From Spinacia oleracea (taxonomy: Eukaryota; Streptophyta; Magnoliopsida; Caryophyllales; Amaranthaceae), in the NCBI RefSeq assembly GCF_020520425.1, contig NC_079489.1, positions 96,142,810-96,206,809 of the forward strand: a DNA stretch of 64,000 nt, given 5' to 3'. Below the pieces are notes generated by a model that was not told the origin of the DNA, did not search any database, and worked only from the letters and a program-made list of their open reading frames with translations. The translations under genes were made by a program, and so were the position numbers. Numbering within the stretch: the stretch's first letter is position 1; each line of letters opens with the position of its first letter. Positions 43,684-55,100 of this stretch are shown here, piece by piece.

Positions 43684-45505
43684 TGATGAGCGACATTTAT
43701 GTCGCTCTTAGCTTAGGATTTTAGTTAATTTTATTAGCATTCTATTATTATTTTTGCTTAGTTTTATCGTTTTTAGTTCGTTTATTGCATTTTTGCATTT
43801 ATCGTAACATTCTCTCGTCTTGCGTATATTTTAGTCATTTTTGCTCTAAATATGTCTTTTGTGAGCATTCTAATCACGTAAGAGTCATTCTGAGTATTAG
43901 CGTGTTAATATTGCGTCATTATGCTTGTCGACGAGTTATATGTTTTACGATTTGAAAAAATGTTAAACGGATTAATATTTTGATTTACGATTTTAATAAT
44001 ATGCTCTACGATTTTATTGAATGTGGTAGGCAAGGCAACTAGCTTGCATACGATGCCCACAACGCTGCAACAAAATGAGCAGCCACAAGTGCATGCAAGA
44101 GCCAAGGCAAAGCAGCCCCAGCAGCACTCATGCAAGCAGAAGAGCAGCGCGCAGCAAGAGCTACAGCCGTGCGAGCGCACAACCTTTCCCGTGCTGGCGC
44201 ACACTGCTGTGCGAGCGCACATCCCATCCTGTGCGGGCGCACGAAATGCCAAAAACGTATCAGGAACTCCGCAGTTTCTTGTGCGGTCGCACGTCACATC
44301 TGCGCGGTCGCACTGTTCTCTTAGGCTTTCATTAGGCTTTCATTACGTAATTTTCATTTCTCAACATTTGTAATGAGGCTTTCATTAGGCTTTCATTACG
44401 TAATTTTCATTTCTCTTAGGCTTAGCTTAGAATTCTCTCTCTAGAATTAGTTTAGGGTTTAGATTAGAGATTAGGATTAAGGATTCTTAGCCTCAAATTT
44501 TTGATTCTAAATTCAATTCAATCATCATTTTCAGATTTCTTTTCTCTTTCCCTTGAGTTTTGTTCTTCATTTGTTCTTCAAAGTTTGATGCAAATTCTTC
44601 AATTCAAGGTATAATTCTTCATTTCTTTTTTGATTTGCTCTTTAATTCTTTAATTGCTTCATTAATTTTGTTTATGCTTTGATTTCATGCTTGAATTCTA
44701 GAATTAGTTTCATGCTTTGAATTTTATTGATTTTCCCCCAATTTTTGTGGTTTGAATTTTCTGATTTTTGTTGATTCAATTAGCTTCATTAATTCAATTA
44801 GTTTCATGATTAGGATTAATGTTAGTTTAATGTTGATGTTAATCATGCTAATTGAGTAGTTTAGTCTAGAGGTTAGGGATGAAGCCTTGGCATTGAATTT
44901 GGGGAATTTTAGAGAAAATTCATGATTGATGTTGTGATTCAATGTGATTTAGTAATAGGATTTCCTTGACCAATTGAGTAGTAGTGGCGAATGCTAATTG
45001 ATTGGATTAGATTGGAATGTATGATTAGGTTTGGCAAGACATTGTGAGCCTAATTTGTGCAAGTGAATGATAGTTCCTATTATATGCAAGCTTATCTAGT
45101 TTAGGATTAGGCGAAAGCTCTTCCATAGGCTAGGTTTCTTCGCGTGCTCCATCCGAGAGGTGGCGAGCACGTCATTTGGTTTCATTCCCCTATGTGCTAT
45201 ATCGTTGCATATTCATGAATGTCTAGACCTTGTTATTTCTTTGATTCGATTTCCATAGCCGATTCCCGAATCCTCTAGAATTTCTTCATTTGTTTGCATT
45301 TCTAGCTTCCTTTAGATTAGTTCAAAAACTCAAATTCCATTCGAACTAGCTTGTGAACGCATAGATTGAATAGTCAAACATATCCATTCCTATGGGACGA
45401 TCCCTATACTTGCCGCTATAGTCCATATAGCCGGTTAGTTAGGTGTTTTATAAATTTTGTTTGGTGAGGTGTTGTTCTATTCAACGACGGAAAAACACCC
45501 CATCA
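43684..45505 (+). repeat. 3' LTR of the Athila-like element
   Basis: 1822 bp, aligned with 2073-3914. The segment holding the TATA-like box in the 5' LTR is replaced here at about 44318-44362 by a second copy of the downstream sequence TTAGGCTTTCATTACGTAAT. The palindrome array is at 44169-44314. Ends CATCA with TSD TATTG following. Confidence 0.93.
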
Positions 45506-45598
45506 TATTGCTACAAAAGACAAAAGGTAAATAGATCACTTTTGTTTCTGGTTCTCATCTTTGATGATATGGAAGCTTATTCCTCTTCACGCTAATAA

Positions 45599-46841
45599 TG
45601 ATATGGAACCTTGTTCTTGTGGAGAAATGTTGTAACTGTACCATAATGGTTTGCAGCAGGAGCTTGTATATTGGTGAATCTTTTTAGCTTACTACTTCGA
45701 AATGTTCCTGAACTGCATTCAGACTTTTTATTTTCTCTTTTCTCAACTCTCATTCATCTCTAGTTGTGAAATTACTGAATTTAATAACCAAATGTTGCAT
45801 GCTGAAATGCAAGTTTACCTAGCATTATGCGGTATTAGAGTTTGGTTTCAACTATTCAACAGTTAGCTTCTCCAAACTAATTCCTGCATGTTTGGAGTAA
45901 ACTTCATGTACTTCCTTGAATGGTAAAGTGGGTAAAAAGCCTGATAGTACAATTGTTGCTTCCGTTCCAAGGGAAAGTGTTGGTTGCAGTCTTGCTGCCT
46001 TTTTAAGTGTAGTTGTTGCTTCTGGTTGTAGTTGAGTCCTTGTGTTGCTGGTTGTGTTTTTGTAAGGGAAGCAGGCTGAGTATTTTGTGTTGCATGTTGA
46101 AAATTAAGTAGGAGATTATAACTTTGACAATTGGCCTTAATTAGAGCCACCCGTGTATGATACTAATTGAGGCGGTTATATATGTTGTAGGAGGAAATTC
46201 AGAAAACAATGGAAGAAGAATGATATTGAACCTTGATCTTGTGGAGAAATGTTGTAACTGTACCATAATGGTTTGCAGCAGGAGCTTGTATATTGGTGAA
46301 ACTTTTTAGCTTACTACTTCGAAATGTTCCTGAACTGCATTCAGACTTTTTCTTTTCTCTTTTCTCAACTCTCATTCATCTCTAGTTGTGAAATTACTGA
46401 ATGTAATAACCAAATTTTGCATGCTGAAATGCAAGCTTACCCAGCATTAAGCGGTATTAGAGTTTGGTTTCCACTATTCTACAGTTAGCTTCTCCAAACA
46501 AATACCTGCATGTTTGGAGTAAACTTCATGTACTTCCTTGAATGGTAAAGTGGGAAAAAAGCCTGATAGTTCAGTTGTTGCTTCTGTTCCAAGGGAAAAT
46601 GTTGGTTGCAGTCTTGCTGCCTTTTTAAGTGTAGTTGTTGCTTCTAGTTGTAGTTGATTCCTTGTGTTGCTGGTTGTGTTTTTGTAAGGGAAGCAGGCTG
46701 AGTATTTTGTGTTGCAACTTGAAACTTAAGTAGGAGATCAGAACTTTGACAATTGGCCTTAATTAGAGCCACCGTGTATGATACTAATTGAGATAGTTAT
46801 ATACGTTGTAGGAGGAAATTCATAAAACAATGGAAGAAGAA
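45599..46841. repeat. 622-bp tandem duplication in CACTA-3
   Basis: Unit A 45599-46220 and unit B 46221-46841 align throughout with scattered substitutions. Each ends with an acceptor-like GTTGTAG followed by GAGGAAATTCA and ACAATGGAAGAAGAA, so the duplication includes an intron and the beginning of an exon of the CACTA-3 second gene. Confidence 0.9.
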
Positions 46842-47147
46842 CCAACACTTTCCCACGTGTAGGTACTTTTTCTTTATTTATATCTTTTTCAGTTTTATTT
46901 TTACTTTCCCATGCCATGATATTTAACTTTGTTGCTTCTTTATATAGGTAGCACAAAAGGTGTTTAAGCCGAAGTCTCGTGATCGGGTTTTTGGTTTTGG
47001 AGGAGGAATAACACTTAAAGAAATATTATGACTACAACCTAGGAGGGTGGAATTTCAATCTAAGTTGACCAAGGCAAACAAACAAAATCATGTTCTTACC
47101 AATCACGTGGATACGGTACAAGAAGAAAACAATGCACTTAAGAGTTG
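46812..47147 (+). pseudogene. CACTA-3 second gene (Ptta/En-Spm type), last exons
   Basis: An exon at about 46812-46861 reads EEIHKTMEEEPTLSHV up to GTAGGT. After an intron, the exon from 46948 reads VAQKVFKPKSRDRVFGFGGG and ITLKEIL, an in-frame TGA, then VEFQSKLTKANKQNHVL and VQEENNALKS. The K-x-R-x-R-V-x-G-x-G-x-G-x-T pattern followed by a coiled-coil tail matches the C-terminus of CACTA PF03004 proteins. The in-frame stop suggests decay. It is probably a different family from CACTA-2. Confidence 0.65.
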
Positions 47148-47449
47148 ATGAGTTCAGTTGAAGATGAGCTTAATGAGCAAAAAGAAATTAAAGAAGTGTT
47201 CTTGCAATGCTTTTCAAGAGATGGCACTCCAAGAGAGAACACTTCAAATAGTTATATTTTTATTTTTTCTTTTAGATTAAACAGGAATTACTTATCATTT
47301 AGCTTTTTTTGAATTTAAAGACAAGGAGATGTGATTTTTGATTTCGCATAACTTGAAATTCTATTGTCAAAAATCTTTTGAGTAATAAAATTTTCATTTG
47401 TTTTAATTTATTTATAGTTATCTATATTGTTTCACAGGGAAAACTTAGG

Positions 47450-47943
47450 TGCTTCGAAAAGCGCAAATAATATTATTAGGATTGCAATATTAACGACAGG
47501 ATAATTGGTCATTATTGCCAAAAATAAAAAAATTGAGCGTTGGGAAGGAAATTTTACAAGGGATTTTTTTTTTGTCATTATTGCTTAATTGATCATCGTG
47601 AATAAGTATTTAACGACGAATTATTGTTTCGTCGTGAAGAATTCACGACGGATTCTCGGTTCGTTGTTAACAATTAACGACGGATTACCATTTCGTCGTT
47701 AACAATTAACGACGAAATTATGATTTCATCGTTAATTGTTAACGACGAACCGATAATCCGTCGTTAAGATAATTCGTCGTTGGTAAACGTTATTTATTAA
47801 CGACGAACATCGTTGTTAAAGCCAATAACGACGGGGAACCTGTTACAACGAACATCATGACCGTCGTTAAAGGTTTTAATGACGAAAATTGAGGCTTTTA
47901 ACGACGAAATTGTTGGTCGTTAAATGTCCTTTTTCTAGTAGTG
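47450..47943. repeat. right subterminal repeat zone of CACTA-3
   Basis: More than ten copies of TTAACGACGAA-type words in both orientations, several arranged as palindromes around GTTAACAATTAACGACG at about 47665-47750, ending with the terminus at 47943. Confidence 0.85.
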
Positions 47944-48159
47944 GCGACGATTCCGAATATTCATAAATAGAGTATTTAAGTCACTTAAATACTTGATCCG
48001 TTCACGTACTATTTGTGTGACCCTACGGGTTCAGTCAAGAGTAAGTTGTGGATTAATATTATTAATTCCACTTGAACTGAAGCGGCCTCTAGCTAGGGAT
48101 TCAGCTCACTTGATCGCACTGAATTATTAACTTGCGTAATTAATTAATACTGAACCGCA
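47944..48159 (-). repeat. copia-A LTR fragment, distal part
   Basis: Reverse complement of 54530-54745 in the copia-B LTR, with scattered mismatches. One edge abuts the CACTA-3 terminus, the other is the LINE TSD TGAACCGCA at 48151-48159. The rest of this LTR must lie to the left of CACTA-3, outside the window. Confidence 0.88.
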
Positions 48160-48305
48160 ATTTTTTTTTTTTTTTGGCAAATAATAATGAGCTTTATTTA
48201 CCAAGTAATCAGAGTGTTAACAAACTCTGAAAACACCAACTGTCCAACAGACACAACCAAACACCTAGCTAACCAACACAAGCTAGCTAATGAGCACAGA
48301 GGCTA

Positions 48306-51300
48306 CTACTGACATCTACACTCAACATTAAACATTATGTTGCTAACAACAGTCTTAACTGGATCAACATGATCCCTAAAGACCTTAGCATTTCTTTGCA
48401 ACCAAATACAATAAACAGACTCAATGAAAGCTATACTATACTTGCAAGCTTGCTTCTGTGTGCTTCTGCTTTTCTTCACAGCAATCTGAACTTCCTCATG
48501 CCAAGGCAACACAGTTCTATTCACACCTAAAGAAAGCAGAACCTGCTTCCAAATCTCCTGAGAATAGGAGCAAGAGAAGAAAAGGTGCTCCAAGTTTTCA
48601 TTTTCCACCTGACACAGACCACAAATACCATCAATATTCAGCTGCCATCTTATCAATCTGTCTTTTGTAGCAAGTCTGTTCTGCACTGCTAGCCACACAA
48701 TGAAGGTGCTCTTTGGACTAGCATGGCTATTACAAATCAATCTCTTCCATCCCACCTGAGCTCCAACTGGATGAAGAAACTTATACATTTTCTGAATTCT
48801 GAATTTACCAGCTTGCACAAACTGATCCACTCCATTTGCCTGCAGAAATACTTCTCTATTATGCCAAATTTTCCTTAATGACCAAGTTAAACCATTAGGA
48901 ATTGGCATAGTCCAGAAGTCTCTATGCTGAATGTAATAAGCATGAATCCACCTCACCCAAAGCCTATCCTGCTTCAAAGCTAAAGCCCAACAGTGTTTCA
49001 AAACTGCTGCTTTATTCCACACAGTTAGATCCTTAAGATTCCACCCTCCACAACTCTTAGGGAAACACAATTGCTCCCAAGAGATAGAAGCTTTCCTAGA
49101 ATCTGCATCAGCACCAGTCCACAAGAAACATCTACAAATTCTCTGAATCTCCTTCATCACCTTTTTAGGCATAACAAAAATCTGACACCAGTAGAGCTGA
49201 ATACCAAAAAGTACAGATTTCAACAGTTGCAGCCTACCTGCATAGGAAAGGAACTTAGAAGTCCAGCTCTTGATTCTAGCAACAGTTCTATCAATGAGAG
49301 GCTTGCAGTCTTTGAAGGAGAGCTTCCTAGTTGTAAGAGGGACACCCAAGTATCTGAAAGGGAAAGAACCCTTAGGAACCCCAATTGAGCTAACAATACT
49401 GGAAGCAACATGATCAGAAACACCTGCCAAATAAACTTCACTTTTGTGCAAATTAGCTTCCAAACCAGAAGCCAAAGAAAACTTGGTAAAAGCATCAAAA
49501 AGAGCTTTCACAGCACCCTCATCAGCTCTGGAGAACATCAACAAATCATCAGCAAACATCATATGGGTGAGATCCAACTTTTTGCATCTAGGATGATAAG
49601 AGAAGTTAGTATCGTCAGCAAGAGCAGCAAGACACCTTGACAGATATTCCATACCCAAAGCAAACAAATAAGGTGAAATGGGATCACCTTGTCTCAACCC
49701 TTTCTTTGCAGGAATTGGTTTAGTGGGACAACCATTAATCAGAATGGAATAAGAAACAGAATAGAGGCACTGCATCACCCAATTCACAAACTTCATAGGG
49801 AATCCTAGCTCTGACAGCATGGTTTTCAAGAAAGGCCACTCTAAAGAATCATAGGCTTTTTTCAGATCCACCTTGATCATACACCTAGGAGAAACATGTT
49901 TTCTAGAATAGCACTTCACCAACTCACAAGCCAGCAAAATATTATCAGAAATGGACCTACCAGGGATGAAACCAGATTGAGAACAATTTACCACTGTACC
50001 AATAACACCTTGCATTCTAGCAGTAAGAATTTTGGAGATAATTTTGTAAACAACTGAGCAGCAAGCAATTGGCCTAAAATCCTTCACACAAGAGGCATTC
50101 TGAATCTTAGGAACCAAAGTAACTGAAGTGTTGTTCACTTGCTTTAACATCACCCCAGTTCTGAAAAACTCTCTTACTGCTTCATAAACATCAGCTTTCA
50201 CAATCTCCCAAGCTTTAAGAAAGAACAAACTATTGAAACTATCAAGCCCAGGGGCTTTATTGATATCAATACCTTTGATAGCTGCATCAATTTCTGCATC
50301 TGAAACAGGAACCACCAACATTTCTGCATCAGCAGCAGACAGCTGCTTCCCTTTCCTAACCACTCCAACATCCACACCCATCAATGAGCTAGCTGCAGTA
50401 CCAATCAACTTCTTATAGAAAGAGCTAACTTCTTCCTGAATTTCCTGAGTAGTGCTAAGCTTCTTCCCAGAATCATCATACAAAATATCAATGCTATTCC
50501 TAGCTATCCTCTCCTTCATTGCACTGAAAAAGAATTTAGAGTTAGAATCTCCTACTTGCAACCACTGAATTCTTGCTTTCTGTCTATATGCACTCTCCTG
50601 AATATGCAAAAACTTCTTAAGAGTCTCACTACAATCCCTCTCACTTTGTTGCACATTACTATCAGTAGGGCAAGAAGCTAACTGGATCTGAATTTGACCC
50701 AAATCAGCCCTTAACCCCTCAATTCTCTCATCAAGCTTAGCAAAATCTTTATGATGTAACTCCTTCAATCCTTGCTTTACTGCTTTCATCTTAGTCCACA
50801 CCTTGAACATGGCCCCACCCCTTGGACAGGACACCTCCCATCCCTTTTTAACTACATCAAGGAACAGAACATGATCAACCATATAGTTAAAAAATTTAAA
50901 GGGTCTACTCCCCCCTCCCATATGAATATTGCAAGACATAACCAGAGGTGAGTGATCAGATATTCCTGGAGGCAAATAATCCACCACAGCATCAACAAAC
51001 TTAGAATGCCACAAAGCATTAGCAATGGCCCTATCTATTCTGGAACAGATTCTCAAGTTACCTTGCCCCTTATTGCTCCAAGAATAGTAACTCCCACAAC
51101 TCTTAAGCTCAGCCAACCCTGCAGCATCCATACAACTATCAAAATCCTTAGTTTCCCCTTCTGTAACTGCATTGCCATTTACTCTATCAGCAGCTAATAA
51201 AACTGCATTGAAATCCCCCATGACAAGCCAAGGACAATTAACAGAACTACTGAAAGCAGTGATCTCTCTCCACATTGGTCTTCTAGTATCAACAGAGTGC

Positions 51301-51633
51301 AAACCATACACAGCTGAAAATAAAGCATCAAACAATCCATTCTTAGTAGCAACATGACAGTGAACACAAAATTCAGTTTTTTGGATAAGCTGAACTGACA
51401 CCAATGCATGCTTCCAACCAATCCATATCCTTCCCCTAGGAGAGTGCTCATAATTCATAATCCACTGCCACCCAACCCCTATTTTCTTCTGGATTTTACA
51501 ACTATTCTTCTCCTGCACTTTAGTTTCTAACAAAGCTACAACACTAATGTTATTACTAGCTAAAAACTTTTTTTATTTCAACTACTTTAATGGGATCATT
51601 CAATCCCCTCACATTCCAGGTACTAATATTCAT
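48306..51633 (-). pseudogene. LINE ORF2: endonuclease-reverse transcriptase (one frameshift)
   Basis: Starts ATG at 51633 (MNISTWNVRGLNDP). A seven-base T-run on the plus strand at 51568-51574 (one base too long) shifts the frame, after which 1075 codons are open to 48306. APE-type endonuclease motifs: LETK, GDFNAV, SRIDRAIAN, SDHSPLV. Reverse transcriptase motifs: FRPIACCSVVYKIISKIL, SGFIPGRSISDN, KVDLKKAYDSLEW, GLRQGDPISPYLF and the catalytic FADD (MFADDLLMF, 49531-49559). A C-terminal zf-RVT-like segment (WLAVQNRLATKDRL, CGLCQVENENLEHLFFSC) follows; no RNase H is seen. It would nick target DNA and copy LINE RNA in the nucleus. Confidence 0.92.
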
Positions 51634-53201
51634 GGTGGATCAATTGGGAATTCCACTCCATCACTACCAGCAGCCAATTCCTCCCCATTCAAATGGACTT
51701 CAGCAAGCCCCACAGTCTGAGCTGGAGTTCTAATATCTCTTCTTCTCCTTGAAACAACTCTCCACCCTTCATCAAGCACTGGAGCAATTGGAGTAAAAGG
51801 CTTATCATAAACAGATAACTCTCCATTCTCCCCATCATCCTCTTGTATAGCATCATTAGCAGTCAACTCATCAGTAGTTTGTGGTTCAACATTTGGTTGC
51901 ACTGCTTTAGGTTTCCACACCTTCACAACCTTCTTTCTCTGAACATCAGCTGGCCTAAATCTTGTGGTATTGACTCTTGTCTGAGTACAGTCATGCCCCA
52001 CAATCTTACACTTCTGGCAATAAGGTGGTAGCCATTCAAACTCAACCACCTGTTTAACAATGTTACCCATAGGGTCCTGAATCTGCACAGATTTAGGCAA
52101 GTCACCAGTTACATCCACCTCAATAAGAATTCGAGCAAATGAAATTCTTTGCTGTTTAGAAGTACATTCATCAGCATATAGAGGATCTCCAAGCAAACTC
52201 CCTATTTTGCTCAATGAATCACCCCCCCAACAGCTCAATGGTAAGTTAGGCAACCTAATCCACACTGGTACTACCCTCAATATTTCCTCCTGGAAATTAA
52301 AACTTGCTGTCCAAGGTTTAACAATCATAGGTTTGCCAAAGAACATATGAGGACCAGCCACCAGAACTGATTCCTTATCCTTCTTTGACTGGAATCTGAT
52401 TACAAAATAGCCCTCATCATGGAGGAAAATCTGAGGTTTACCCACTTGGTGCCATTCTTTTGCAATGAATCTCAAAATAGACCCAATCGAAGGTTTTTCC
52501 CCAACTACATACATGACAACTGCATTTCCCCATAGATCATTCATTTTTTGTATCTCATGCTTATCAAGTACAGCTATGGGTTTACCATCACAGACTATGG
52601 GAGCAATAAAATTCAACGCAAAACCTTTAGAAGGGAGTGAACTACCTTTAAATAGACTCACCCATGGTTTTGGTTCCATATCCAATCGCCTTTGAGCTGG
52701 CTGCGCACCATTCATCTCACACTCTGTTTCTGTACGGACATCCTCTGTTTTCTAGGCTGGATCTACACCTGGGTTCTCCTTCATCACACTCTGGCGGTGC
52801 ATTTCCTTGAGTGCAGCATTAACACTTCTCACCAGGAGGTCCACCCTATCCTTTCCCACCACCATTCGATGGCTATCTTCGTAAAACTCTTCCAGAGCTT
52901 CAACCAGCGATGGCGGTCGATTTACATCAGTACGCACTGACCGCGACCAACCAGCCGAGTCCTGGTAAGCTTGAGAGTTGTCTAGACGTTCCATCGACGG
53001 CAGCACATGGTCAGAATGAGGCAGCATAACTGGTGTCACCAGACCCGCACTAACCCGAGGTTCATCAGGAATGGGTATTTGTTTTCTGAGTTGGTTCTGG
53101 TTCTTAGGCCTCGAAACTTCTTGATGAAGAAGAGAAGAGGCTTCCTCATTCACTTGAGCAATCTCAAGCTTCTGCGTTTTCTTCTTCCTCGCCATTTTCA
53201 A
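51630..53201 (-). pseudogene. LINE ORF1: RNA-binding protein with one in-frame stop
   Basis: A continuous frame from 53201 to 51630 of 523 codons, interrupted only by TAG at 52752-52754. The N-terminal 149 residues are basic and low in known motifs (MARKKKTQK). After the stop, a DUF4283-type domain (GNAVVMYVVGEKPSIGSILR, EEILRVVPVWIRLPNLPL, LYADECTSKQQRISFARILI) precedes a CCHC-type knuckle (PPYCQKCKIVGHDC). These proteins bind LINE RNA. The terminator overlaps the ORF2 start as ATGA (51633-51630), pointing to coupled translation. Whether TAG is a mutation or read through is unknown. Confidence 0.87.
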
Positions 53202-53298
53202 GATTGGCGCACGTTAGTAAGAAACCTTAACGTACACCACACCATGAGAGAGAAGAGAGAAGAAGAATTGTTTATGTTTGTTTCTTTTTTGAACCGCA

Positions 53299-53352
53299 TT
53301 TATTAGACTTAGCATTGAATGCATACTTGGACCAAGGGCATTATTTCCTTCA
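53299..53352 (-). repeat. copia-A LTR start
   Basis: Minus strand TGAAGGAAATAATGCCCTTG and onward; matches the first bases of the copia-B LTR at 54476. Together with 47944-48159 it forms the LTR before LINE insertion. It enters the Tat fragment at 53353. Confidence 0.85.
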
Positions 53353-54475
53353 ATTCCTCCATCAATCGTTTAGCTTGGTCTTGATGGACGCACAACACTT
53401 TGATTTTGTTGAGCGTATATTTGTATAACTCTCCTAGGCATAAGTCATACTGAGAAGCCAACAGTAGTAGAGTGCGTTTGACGTGTTTGGTGGGAATTCC
53501 CCGTTTGTTTTGTAGCGGAGTATGTCCGTGTACCAAGGTTCTTCTGCCGCTGGTTCAGGTTCATTGTCGATGATGCAATAGTGGGCTAGTTCTTCTCTTC
53601 ATTCGACTCGGAGGTTCATTCCGTCCATTTCATTCGGGATGTTTAGAATGGAAGCTAGTTAACTAGTGCATCCGCGAATTGATTATCGTCTCGCGGTAAG
53701 TATGTGAATTCTACTTCCTCGTATTGCTCGGCTATTTGGTCTAGCTGAGCCTGATACATTGAGAGACATGTGCTTCGCACCTTCCATTTCCTTGATATTT
53801 GATTTATGATCAAGGATGAGTCGCCGAAGACTCGAAGATATTTGACTTCAAGGCTTGTTACAGATTCCAGCCCGACTATACAGACCTCGTATTCTGCAGC
53901 ATTGTTGGTGGCCTCGAAGTCTAGCTTGACGGAAATGGGAACATGCGCACCTTTAGGGATGACGAGGAGTACTCCGACGCCACATCCTTTTTGGTTGGAT
54001 GCGTCGTCGAATTATATTGTCCAGTAGTCATCCTTTACCATCAGAAGTTCCTCATCTGGGAGGAGGTATGCTTCTGTGGTGGTGTTTTTGTTGGTAGAGA
54101 GTTCTGCCAGAAAATTGGCTACTGGTTTTCCTTTGATGGATTTCTCGGGTATAAATTTGAGGTCGAATTCTAAGAAGAGTACCAACAATCGTGATAGGCG
54201 ACCGCTTAGAGCGGGCTTTTCTAGTATGAATTTCAGTGGATCCAGTTGAGATACGATGTGAACGGTATGTGCTAGCAAGTAATGCCTGAGTTTATTGGAT
54301 GCCCAGACCAGGGCAAGGAAAGTTTTTTCAAGTTTAGTGTATCGTGTTTCGTATTGGATAAACTTTTAGCTTAAGTAGTAAATGGCTCGTTCATACCCTT
54401 CTACGCTCTGTGAGAGCATTGCACCTGCATCCGTGTCAGAAACTGTTAGATACAAGCGTAGAGGAATGCCTAGCG
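53353..54475 (-). pseudogene. Tat/Ogre-type RT-RNase H-second RNase H-integrase fragment
   Basis: Minus strand, from 54475 leftward: end of RT/RNase H (IPLRLYLTVSDTDAGAML, EKTFLALVWASNKLRHYL, AHTVHIVSQLDPLKFILE, ALSGRLSRLLVLF, KGKPVANFLAE), then a second, archaeal-like RNase H typical of the Tat lineage (FDDASNQKGCGVGVLL, NNAAEYEVCIVGLE, VFGDSSLIINQI, FTYLPRDDNQFADAL), then the beginning of integrase (PWYTDILRYKTNGEFPP, QDQAKRLMEEL). In-frame stops occur, e.g. after IYYLS and after DYWTI. Flanked by oppositely oriented copia LTRs, it is the oldest layer visible. It could belong to the same family as the element at 5200 but that is unproven. Confidence 0.85.
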
Positions 54476-54787
54476 TGAAGGAAATAATGCCCTTGTCCAA
54501 GTATGCATTCAATGCAAAGTCTAATAAATGCGGTTCAATATTAATTAATTATTCAAGTTAATAATTCAGTGAGATCAAGCGAGCTGTACGCCTAGCTAGA
54601 GGTCGCTTCAGTTCAAGTGGAATTAATAATATTAATCCACAATTTACTCTTGACTGAACCCGTAGGGTCACACAAATAGTACGTGAACGGATCAAGTATT
54701 TAAGTGAATTAAATACTCCATTTATGGATATTCGGAATCGACGGATCTCGGTTACAGTGGGAGCTGAAATCGTCAAAAGGCAAATTA

Positions 54788-55100
54788 TGAATACTCCGGA
54801 AACGATGATATTACCGGAAACGGAAATATGGATCGTAACGGAAATATAAATATTATCCAAGTCGTAGATGTTGTCGGAAACAGAAACATGGTACGTATCG
54901 GAAAATATTATTGGAAATGGAAATATTGTCGGAATCGGAAATATTGTCGGAAACGGAAATATTACCGGAACCGGAAATATTATCGGAATCGGAAATAAAT
55001 TCCGAAATCAGAAATATTAAATATTTGTTCAAAACAGAAATTAATTCCGGAATCGGAAATATTAAATATTGTTCGAATCGGAAATGAATTCCGGAATCGA
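54788..55100. repeat. degenerate GGAAATATTG(T)CGGAA repeats in the copia-B LTR
   Basis: About 15 variants of a ~18-bp unit such as CGGAATCGGAAATATTGT in tandem. Located in the U3-like part upstream of the TATA box. Confidence 0.75.

Larger units (their letters stand above)
2073..45505 (+). mobile_element. non-autonomous Athila-like Ty3-gypsy LTR retrotransposon, split by a nested Ogre-like element
   Basis: Two long direct repeats start TGATGAGCGACATTT and end CAYCCTATCA/CACCCCATCA. A 5-bp TSD, TATTG, sits at 2068-2072 and 45506-45510. A primer-binding site follows the 5' LTR and a polypurine tract precedes the 3' LTR. Without the nested Ogre-like element (5200-41683 plus one TSD copy) the element is about 6.9 kb, with only about 3.3 kb of internal sequence and no gag, protease, RT or integrase. 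It must therefore have been moved by proteins of a relative. The tRNA-Asp-type PBS and the AGCTTGGGGGAG tract before TTTGATG are features I associate with the Athila lineage. The Athila label is inference; the element boundaries are seen directly. Confidence 0.9.
45511..47943 (+). mobile_element. CACTA-3, right part
   Basis: Resumes after the Athila TSD and ends TTTTTCTAGTAGTG at 47943 (complement CACTACTAGAAAAA, a typical CACTA terminus). Contains a 622-bp tandem duplication, the last exons of a PF03004-type gene and a dense subterminal repeat zone. It is inserted in the copia-A LTR, whose sequence begins immediately at 47944. The left terminus is outside the window. Confidence 0.82.
48160..53289 (-). 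mobile_element. L1-type LINE, nearly full length
   Basis: Minus-strand element of 5130 bp with ORF1, ORF2 and a 15-base poly(A) tail (T-run at 48161-48175). TSD TGAACCGCA lies at 48151-48159 and 53290-53298. An AATAAAGCTC sequence lies 10-20 bases before the tail. It is inserted in the copia-A LTR. ORF1 has one stop and ORF2 one frameshift, otherwise both are complete, indicating a fairly young insertion. Confidence 0.93.

Noticed and set aside
36520..47943. Possible CRISPR-like arrays at 36520-37019 and 47450-47943 because of regularly recurring short words.
   Set aside because: Words are in both orientations, irregularly spaced and directly adjoin CACTA termini; this is a plant nuclear sequence and the pattern is a subterminal repeat zone.
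48458..52940. Plus-strand frames of 60-105 codons across the LINE.
   Set aside because: Antisense shadows of ORF1 and ORF2, without domains.
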